DNA from: Hortaea werneckii
Lineage: Eukaryota; Ascomycota; Dothideomycetes; Mycosphaerellales; Teratosphaeriaceae
Direction of reading: 5' to 3'
DNA length: 64,000 nt
Assembly (NCBI GenBank): GCA_037044905.1
Contig: JBAOKB010000048.1
Coordinates: 434,001-498,000 of the forward strand
Position 1 is the stretch's first letter, and each line of letters opens with the position of its first letter. Both the position numbers and the translations under genes were made by a program. Below the pieces are notes generated by a model. That model did not search any database. It was not told where the DNA came from and worked only from the letters and a program-made list of their open reading frames with translations. This document shows positions 57,026 through 64,000 of the stretch, in pieces.

Positions 57026-58781
57026 TTATCCGTCATTCTCGGTCTCATATCCGTCTCTATCGGCTTCTCTGTCAGAGTGCTTGGGCACCTCCCTTATGAG
57101 ATAGCTTATGCTCGGTAAGACAAGCACAAAAAGTGCGCAGTTCACATAGAAAGCTATCTGTGGCTGTATGCCACTTGCGGAGCTGAGGCCATAGGAGACT
57201 GCCTGTCCAGCTGTCTCGAAGGCCCGGAAAACTCCTCCAGAACGTGAAGACACTTTCACATCAGTGGAGAACGTGCCGAGGATCCAATAAAGAGTCAGTT
57301 GGCACCAGTATCCGGTCACGAAGATGACTAGGTATGGTATGTAAGCCTTCGCCCACATGGCAGTGTCCCTGTTTCCATTAGATGATGTGGCATGCGAGCG
57401 CTGTACGTCTATGTAGAACTTACTGCTCGTAATCGAGGCCTGCGTTAAGCTGAGTGCGACTGTACATTATACCAATCCAGATGAAGCAAGCTCCCTGGGG
57501 TATTGCCCAAATTGTGAGGGCGACCCAGGCACGACGACGCTGCGCCAACCACTGCGAGTCTAACAATTTGCCAAAAGCCAAGACCGAGGGAATGACAATA
57601 GATGCTGCAAACATTAGCATCGGGGAAATGAGAATGACGAAGAGTATACTTACGGACAAGAAGAGAGGACAACGCTCGAGCTCGCACAGAAAAGTGCAGT
57701 GACAGGTAGGTTCCCATGATGCCACCGTAGAAAAAGGAGTAGAATGAAGGGATGAAGATCAGCCATGTCTGCATAAGGTCAGCAACAGCTTGGATTGATT
57801 CTCGAATGAAGGACCTACTTTTGACTCTCGAAGGTACTCCCATAGCGCTTTTAGTTCTGCTTTCCACAAGATGGCGTCCGAACTCGGCACTCTGCTCCCG
57901 TCACGGCGCCGTACCTTTGGAGTTGGTGAGAGCAGAAACGCCCAGAATGGTCCAGTACATTCGAAACCGACGAAGATGAGGTATGTTGACCAAGCTATAC
58001 CACCGGCTGACGCTTTCTCGTAATTGTTTGAGAAGTTGATCGCGCCACCATTCACACTGCCCGAGTTCCGCATTGCTGCCCATATACCTGCAATGCATTA
58101 GTCCAACTCAAACACGACGACAGGTATCGCCAACCTAGGTAAAATCCCCTATCCTCTGCTTTCGGATACGACAGCATTGCGGTGGTTTCGCCGACATACA
58201 GGAAGCCGGTGGTGATCCCGATAATGAGCTACAATTGTCAGACTCTGATCGCTCCCAATCGTGAACCGCACTTACATTGGAAAGCAGCAGATACCAATCG
58301 ATGTGTTGTCTTGCATTGACGTAGTAAGCGGAGCCGTACAGGGGAAACGAAATGGCAGCAATCATGCAAGACCACTTTATCCCGAACTTGTTGATCAAAG
58401 GGCCCCCGAAAAGAGTACAGAAGAAGCTCATGAGATAATTCAGGCAGTTTGCTAAATTGGCTAGCCAAGGTGAAGATAGGCCACCGCCACTCAGGTTCGA
58501 AATGGCATCCATCATGGCCGGTCCAACAAGTGATAACCTGCCGAAAGTGCTTAGCAAGGTTTACATTTTGGTGGGAGTCAGAAGTCTCACCATCCGAACA
58601 GTATCATTTGAAAGAGGACACTGCGGTAGAAGACGGTCCATTTGCTTGCTCGTAGATATCTGTTATCCTGAAATGACTCCTGGGAGCCAGCCGCAATGTC
58701 ATCAACGTCGATGGGCGTCGATGGAGCAACGACTTTGTCGTTGACCTCGACTGAAGTCTTCTTTCCTTGTGAAGAAGTCAT
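57026..58781 (-). CDS. UNC93-like MFS membrane protein
   Basis: Multi-pass membrane protein of the UNC93/DUF895 branch of the MFS; fungal members have no proven substrate. Seven exons: 58591-58781, 58276-58537, 58135-58228, 57819-58087, 57654-57768, 57424-57604 and 57026-57368; six introns of 47-55 nt, each with GT donor and AG acceptor. They splice to 484 residues in one continuous frame. Features: an N-terminal Ser-rich tail, TM1 (VLFQMILFGWLSLVGPAM), the family glycine block AISNLSGGGLSSPWLANLAN, GSVNGGAINFSNNYEKASAG, and TWLIFIPSFYSFFYGGIMG. About 11-12 hydrophobic helices are present. The charged C-terminus reads HSDREADRDGYE. The many small introns make this gene a good test of the splice calls. 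Confidence 0.85.
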
Positions 58782-59764
58782 AATAGAGTCGACTAGAATC
58801 CCGTTCACAAGCGAACGAAATTCGTTAGTAGTAAGACGAAACTCCCACTTCCTAAATGTAGTTGCCCATTTAGTGCAAGGGCTCTTGGTTGAAGCTTCGA
58901 ACCGGTCCGGTCTCACCTCTCAAGCCCTCATAAAGTTCGAAATGGTTATCAAACGCTAAGAACGACCTGCAGCGATAGTTCATAGCTGCATGAGATAGAA
59001 CTAGGGCATTTCACTTAGAGTGGATCTCTACGGCCACCGGGCATCAAGCGCTATCATAAATCACGAATAGGCGAAATTCCACGCGGATCATACGTGGCGG
59101 GCAATGGAGGTGCATGCTGAAGTATTGTTCGTCTGAATGCAATTGTCTTGGACGCCCCCAGGGAGCTGATACTATATCGTTGTGGGAATTTGAGAAGCCA
59201 TACATCACATTCAAGTTGGGTGATTTGGTACAAATCTTGTAAGATGACAGAGACTTTGGTCTCCATTTTGGTAAAATTGGAGGAGTTGCAACCATCCCCA
59301 AATATCTTTCCAGACAAGCAGCTGTCACCTTGCCTCTCAACCTTGCACCAGTTAGTCACAACAGCACCATAGGTCGAGCAGTTTTGTGACAATTACTTCA
59401 AGCTATGTAGAAGCGTTTGCAGAGCCTTTTAGCTGCATACGCTTGACACGTGCAGGTAAAAAACGGCCTTCTTCGTGCTGCTGTGACGGGCCGCGATCAC
59501 CTTGATGGTCAGTTACGACGAACAAGTCTCTAAGTCCTGCAAGCAGCTTGCTAGGCGCATTAGGCAACAGATCAAGATTTTTTCCTGGCTCACTGTTACT
59601 GACTCTATGTCATAGAGTAAACCTTTTGAGAGAATGATTGCTGGTGCCTAAGAGTGACCTTGAGCTGAACGTTTCCCTAAGCGCTCGAGATGAATGTGAC
59701 TCCTTTCAACTATGCCGGTGGTGGGAAAAAGATCTTTGGCGGTATGTGAAGGCGTGAAGTCGAT
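58782..59764. other. Upstream region of the UNC93-like gene / HAD gene 3' flank
   Basis: 983 bases between two minus-strand genes. Several ORFs of 75-112 codons overlap on both strands with no homology. Nothing else recognised. Confidence 0.45.
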
Positions 59765-60493
59765 TTATAGGCTCTTCGAAGACACGATTTTCCGTGCCAT
59801 TTCCGTTAAGTCCGCAGCCATGACGTCCATCTCTCCGCCGTGAATATCAAGGCAGTCTTCTTTCTCGTAAACAGAACAGTAGGCACCCTTGAATCCGGTC
59901 TTCCTGGCCGCTGCAACGTCCCACATATGCCCTGCTGCAAACCACGCTTCACCTACAGTCCTACATTTCTCGAGGATGGGTCGATAAGCTGCGAGTACTG
60001 GCTTTGCGACCCCCGTAGAGTCGCAGGACACGAACTTTTCCGCCGGCATTTCCACCCCACCGTTGGCGAAATAACCCTGGACGCGAGCAAGATCCGCAGT
60101 CGTGAGGCACCATACGTCAAATCCTGCATCACGCAGGATCGCGATGCAGTCTTTAGCTCCTGGACGCAGTTGCAACTGCGCATAGCCCTCCTGACACCGG
60201 TCCCGGTCGTCGTCGGTGAAAGTTTCACGAGGCATAGAAATCCCCATCATGCCTAGCGTGCGGTAGAAAGTGGCTTTCATGACATCCTTGTAAGGCGTGT
60301 AGCGTTCGCTAAGACAGAGGAAGGTGTATTCCAGCTCGGCATGGGTCATCCACGTGTGACCAAAGGCTTGCGCTGTGAGATTCTGAGCCTTGAGCCTGTC
60401 GCCAATGACTTCCTCGATGGCGAGATGCCAGGACTCAAAACCGACAAGGGTGCCGACAATGTCGAACACGACGACCCCTCGGTACCTTGCCAT
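59765..60493 (-). CDS. Haloacid dehalogenase type II-like HAD hydrolase
   Basis: Soluble HAD-superfamily enzyme of 242 residues; start at the ATG at 60493 (MARYRGVVVFDIVGTLVG), since the in-frame sequence upstream looks non-coding. Motif I: nucleophile Asp in VFDIVGTL, about residue 11. A helical cap follows (about 17-95). Motif II Thr/Ser is in WCLTTADLARVQ. Motif III: Lys in CDSTGVAKPVLAAYRP. Motif IV: Asp in FAAGHMWDVAAARKTGF. These match the haloacid dehalogenase/epoxide branch rather than phosphatases such as Gep4. The substrate cannot be told; fungal members are often dehalogenase-like with unknown activity. Frame intact. Confidence 0.82.
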   Translation of the reverse strand: MARYRGVVVFDIVGTLVGFESWHLAIEEVIGDRLKAQNLTAQAFGHTWMTHAELEYTFLCLSERYTPYKDVMKATFYRTLGMMGISMPRETFTDDDRDRCQEGYAQLQLRPGAKDCIAILRDAGFDVWCLTTADLARVQGYFANGGVEMPAEKFVSCDSTGVAKPVLAAYRPILEKCRTVGEAWFAAGHMWDVAAARKTGFKGAYCSVYEKEDCLDIHGGEMDVMAADLTEMARKIVSSKSL

Positions 60494-61703
60494 GCTTGGG
60501 GGTGTATCTTGATCGTGATTGAACGATTCGAGGGAAGTCCGGTATACTACGCAGTGAATGTCTCCTATTTGATACGGCACTTGGTGTGCTATGCTTAGAG
60601 TCCAAGACTTATTCGCGGCGATCTTCTCACTGATAGGCGAAAGGCGTGCCCGACCTGACCCACCGGGCAAGACACTCAGCGCGTGATACTTCTCAGTCTT
60701 CACCTGTGCTCGTGCAATCTATGTAGACCGGCCTGGTCCCAGATAAGGCTTAAAGTAACATCAATCTTCCGGGCTTGCTTCGCTTGCTTCAACCCGACCA
60801 GCTTCGAGTGCTGAGAGCAGTCTATTCCGCATGAAATGAGATGGCAGCAACAAAATCCAACACCAAAGAGTGAGCATTTCTCGCTGTCGACAAATCGAAG
60901 CCCTCAACATGTGCATCTGCACCTCTCAGAAACGAATTGACGTGTTGACCCTCGGATTGCTTTGCCCCCCGCGTAGCCAATTTGCTCCATGAGGTCCACC
61001 TTGGATCGCTGGACCTCTGAGCAGAGGTACAAAAGCCTTGAGTCAGCAAATATCACCTTACCTAATCCTACATATTTTGCACGCAAGAAGACATGATCAG
61101 TGACCATCCCCTCGAAGTTGGACGCATCTCCTGAAGGCCACACTACAGGTATACGGCGGTTTGAGCTGCTCTGGCCTCACAAGCAGCTTTGCTTGGAAAT
61201 GGCTACATACGCATCCCTGCAATGTCGCCGACCTCACCTACGCAGTCACATAACCAGCGCTAAACTTCGAAGCACCGCAAGGAAGACCAAAAAGGGCACA
61301 GCAAACTAAAGGCGCTTCGAATTGGCTTTGCACATATTCACATTTCCTAGAATTTTTTTGTTTTGCCCGGCTTTCTCTCTTTTCCTCTAAACATTCCTTA
61401 TTTCTTTCATTTGCCTCGTCAAAGATCGCAATCCTATACATGCTTTCGCCCTCTCCAAAAGCCCACAAAAAAAGAAAAAAAAAAAAAAAAAAAAAAGGAG
61501 AAGATCCGCAGAGCGATAAAAAAAGAGAAAAAGAAAACCCCATTTGGAAAGATTTCGAAGACGCCAGCTCTCAAATGCTCGAACGCTTTAACTGACACCC
61601 CCATCGGCGCCGCCAACACTGTCTGTCCATCTGCCCATATGACCCCCTTGACGCATCACAGCTTTGGGCATATTTTGTGATGATTGTTGAAAAAAAGAAA
61701 GTG
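60494..61703. other. 1.2 kb region between HAD gene and arrestin
   Basis: Contains the HAD gene promoter, the arrestin 3' flank and a long A-run at 61475-61496. The stretch 61470-61540 is very A-rich overall, with AAAG and GAAAA repeats. No gene recognised. Confidence 0.5.
61475..61496. repeat. 22-bp A homopolymer
   Basis: Uninterrupted run of 22 A residues on the plus strand, preceded by AAAAAAAG and followed by GGAG. It lies beyond the 3' end of the minus-strand arrestin gene, so on that strand it is a T-run. Length is likely uncertain in sequencing. Confidence 0.8.
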
Positions 61704-64000
61704 TCATGTTAATGCCCAACCGGCACCCACGATCGCCCAATATCCATACTCCGGTTGATGCGGCCACCGGGCGTCAGCGGGAAGGTTCACGCGGCCGGAC
61801 CGATGGTTCTGCCTATCGTCGTCATCGTCGTCCTCCTCGTCGTCGTCGTACGTGTCGCTCAGCCGCGAGAAGTAGTCGGCCAGGCCCGAGTTCGGGCTGG
61901 CGATGTCGTCGTATTGCGGTGGCGGCGTGATCAGGGCGGGCGGCGGCTGCTCCTCTTCGAACGGCGGCGGGTTGAAGGACGGTGCGCGGAGGAGGTGCAT
62001 GGGTCGGTCGGCTTGTTGGCCTCGGCCGTGGAGGTGAGCGGCTTGCGGTCTTGCGAGGGATGGGGCCACCGATGCTTGTGTGGGCGTTGTCGGCCTTTCT
62101 GCCTCGCCGCCATTCGTACGCGCTGAGTTGAGCGCGTTGAGTGTGGGGACGAATGATGTTGGTGAGTTCCGTCGGCGGGCGGCGCCTGGGCAGCCGCATT
62201 CGTAAAGCGATGCCCCGCCGCCACCTGCCTCGGGCGAGCTGTACGCTGGCAGAGAGATGTTTGCTTGTGTTGCGCGGCACGAAAGGATGTGGAAGGGGGA
62301 GTCGATCGAGATTTCGAAATGTCTTCGCTTGCCTGGATCATTGGCGTCTGGTTTGGATAGTCGCATGACGATCTGCATGAGGTCAGCGTGTTATTCTGTT
62401 ACTGTGTCCATACGTGATTGTGCTCACTTTGATCCAATGGTGAACTTGGATATTCTGATATGTCGTATCGAAATGCAAGCGTTGGCTCCGATCCCGTTCT
62501 TTCATTGTATGACAGCTTGGTAGTTGCACACTGAATTCCATCTCGGTAGGTCCAATATTGCTGTCACCGTCCAGGTTGCCCAGTAGGTTGGTCGAATCGG
62601 TTGCAGTCACCTCCTCGCCTCTTGCTGCACGTACTCTCGCGTCGTAAGGGATGCCACCGCCTGCCGTTACCCGCATAGTACTGCCTGGGAAAGTACTCGA
62701 AGGAGGCCCGTCTGCGCGTTTCTCGAACAGCTGCAGCTTTCGGGTAGGCTCCATGCGATGAACCCGTTTATTTGAGCAGAAGTACTCGATGTTTTCCGTC
62801 ACAAGCACTTTGATACGATGACATTGCACCTTCGCGAGAGGCGTGAGCTTAAAGGCTATGGGCACCTGCGAGCCTAGCGGAAAGCTTTTGCCCGAGATGA
62901 CAATGTCGTAGTGGAGCTGGTCTTCCCAGTTTCGGCTGATGGCAATCGGTTCCACCTGTTCCAGCGAGCCTTCAGCAGGTGCGCGGATAAGCGTCACCTC
63001 CTTCTTGCCCTCCAGGTTCGCTCGGAATGCCCCTGATCGTACAACCTCGGCCTCAAGCTCGTACTTGACGGAACCAAGTTCCACGTCAATCGTTTCCGGC
63101 AGCCGGCTGTCCAGAGGGAATTCGAAGTTGTATATGTAGTCGCCTGGCATAAACGTGCGATAACCCTTCGCAGCGACGCTTGGGCCGCCAGGAACGGGAT
63201 CGCCCTTGCCAAAACTTCGAGATTGGTTGACTTGAAGAGACAGCTTTTTTGCATCTTTCGCACTCAGATTTGCGGACGATGAGTTAGGGGTCGATCGGCC
63301 GAGAGGATCCAGTCGTGTGACGCTTGATGATGAACCATCCGAGCCTTTGAACAGCTGCACATGGTCCGCGTTGGTGCCCTTCTCTGCGCTTTCAAACTGT
63401 GCATTGAAGAAAGGCCACGTGTGGCTCATGATCGTGTCGGTTTCGTCAAACTCAACTTTCCGGGGTGGGATTCCCTCAGGCCACTTCGTAACTGCCTTGC
63501 CCTTAAAACGAAGGTTCACTGCTTTGATCTTCGCACTCTTCGCTACTCTTAGATGCAGACTCCCTCGCAGCATGGCCGTGTTCCCTTGCGAATTCTCATT
63601 GTTCTCGAATCCTTGCAGGAACAGCACAGGTTCTGCAAGGTGTATGCCAACGCTCACACCATTCCCTGAAGCGATGGGTTTCTCATCCTGCATATCCATG
63701 GAGGGTATCACACTTTCGGTGCCATTTGGAATAACCTGCGGCGAAGGCCTTTGGGGATGCGCCCCTGAATCACCATGGGCTGTGGGTGTCGGCGAATTTC
63801 GTGCATCGCTTCCTAATCTTGGTCTCTGCAACTGTGCTTGGATAGGCCCACTGATGGAGCCTCTGAACCCGCTCCTCATGTTGTCGGGGACCGCCTCACC
63901 TGAACCGCCTTCTGCCGAATTCCTCGCTTCGTTGGGGACCAAGATCTCCTCTTCGCTTGCTTTCGCTCTGCTGCCGAATCTGCAACGACGGGTCCGTCGG
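61704..64000 (-). CDS. Arrestin-domain protein, creD/Rod1-type (5' partial)
   Basis: Alpha-arrestin adaptor that recruits an Rsp5/HulA-type HECT ubiquitin ligase to plasma-membrane transporters, so they are endocytosed. The gene continues past the right edge; the frame is open there. Exons in coding order: beyond 64000 down to 62428, then 62372-61704, with a 55-nt GTGAGC...ATGCAG intron. Visible: an N-terminal disordered Ser/Pro stretch (about 90 residues), arrestin-N strands (AEPVLFLQGFEN, LRGSLHLRVAKSAKIKAVNL), then arrestin-C (LHYDIVISGKSFPLGSQVPI, LTPLAKVQCHRIKVLV, FDTTYQNIQVHHWIK). A long low-complexity tail has a PPxY-type motif (TPPPQYDDI) and an LPAY, the expected docking sites for WW domains. 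Acidic run DDDEEDDDDDD. The hexose transporter at 6799 would be a plausible type of client. Confidence 0.85.

Noticed and set aside
61475..61496. A-run as the poly(A) tail of a retro-copied transcript
   Set aside because: No cDNA-like sequence precedes it and no target-site duplication is seen; surrounding A-rich simple sequence makes slippage more likely.
1..64000. CRISPR arrays, rRNA and tRNA genes
   Set aside because: No regularly spaced repeats. B-box-like GGTTCGA strings at 43759 (opposite strand) and 54500 lie in GEP4 coding sequence or lack the CC end and A-box, so no tRNA is called. Read by eye only; tRNAscan-SE would settle it.

Overview
The window looks like nuclear DNA of a filamentous ascomycete (Pezizomycotina; the class is not resolved, though a dothideomycete-like black or plant-associated fungus would fit). 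Genes are dense and on both strands. Introns are mostly 47-105 nt with GTAAGT/GTGAGT-type donors, CTAAC/CTGAC-type branch sites and CAG/TAG acceptors. The gene set is fungal, including a chitin-synthase export chaperone, Ste50, Irc22, fungal UreD and a creD-like arrestin.

Layout, left to right. 0-6 kb: the 3' end of an unknown gene, a 3.1 kb gene-free stretch, TOM22 and a conserved membrane protein. 6-18 kb: a hexose transporter, IRC22, a large DHX57/YLR419W-type DEAH helicase and a bestrophin-type channel, all on the minus strand. A 326-bp inverted-repeat element carrying telomere-type repeats lies between the last two. 18-26 kb: a ChlI/MoxR-like AAA protein without a visible P-loop, VPS16, an epoxide hydrolase and an AIG2/GGCT-like protein. 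26-34 kb: CDC48, a DUF7719-type membrane protein, CHS7, GPI12 and OHCU decarboxylase. 34-47 kb: an ADF-H protein, STE50, GEP4, SMD3, an Irc6/p34-type protein and an anion:cation-symporter MFS permease. 48-54 kb: UreD and the cohesin subunit SCC3. 54-61 kb: a FAD-dependent oxidase, an UNC93-like protein and a HAD dehalogenase-like enzyme. 61.7-64 kb: an arrestin that runs off the right edge.

Housekeeping functions dominate: protein import and ER translocation, endolysosomal tethering, ubiquitin-dependent segregation, splicing, cohesion, GPI anchors and cardiolipin. Three genes point to purine/urea nitrogen use: OHCU decarboxylase, UreD and the permease beside UreD. No secondary-metabolite core enzyme, CRISPR array, rRNA or convincing tRNA was seen.

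About thirty single-base indels, missing or extra, break the reading frames of roughly half the genes. These include essential ones such as CDC48, SMD3, VPS16 and SCC3. In almost every case homologous protein sequence continues in another frame within a few codons, so assembly error is more likely than gene death. Coordinates given for these genes span the whole locus. Non-assembly items of most interest are the inverted-repeat element at 16447-16772 and the 10-bp palindrome TACCTAGGTA, which occurs four times, always between genes.
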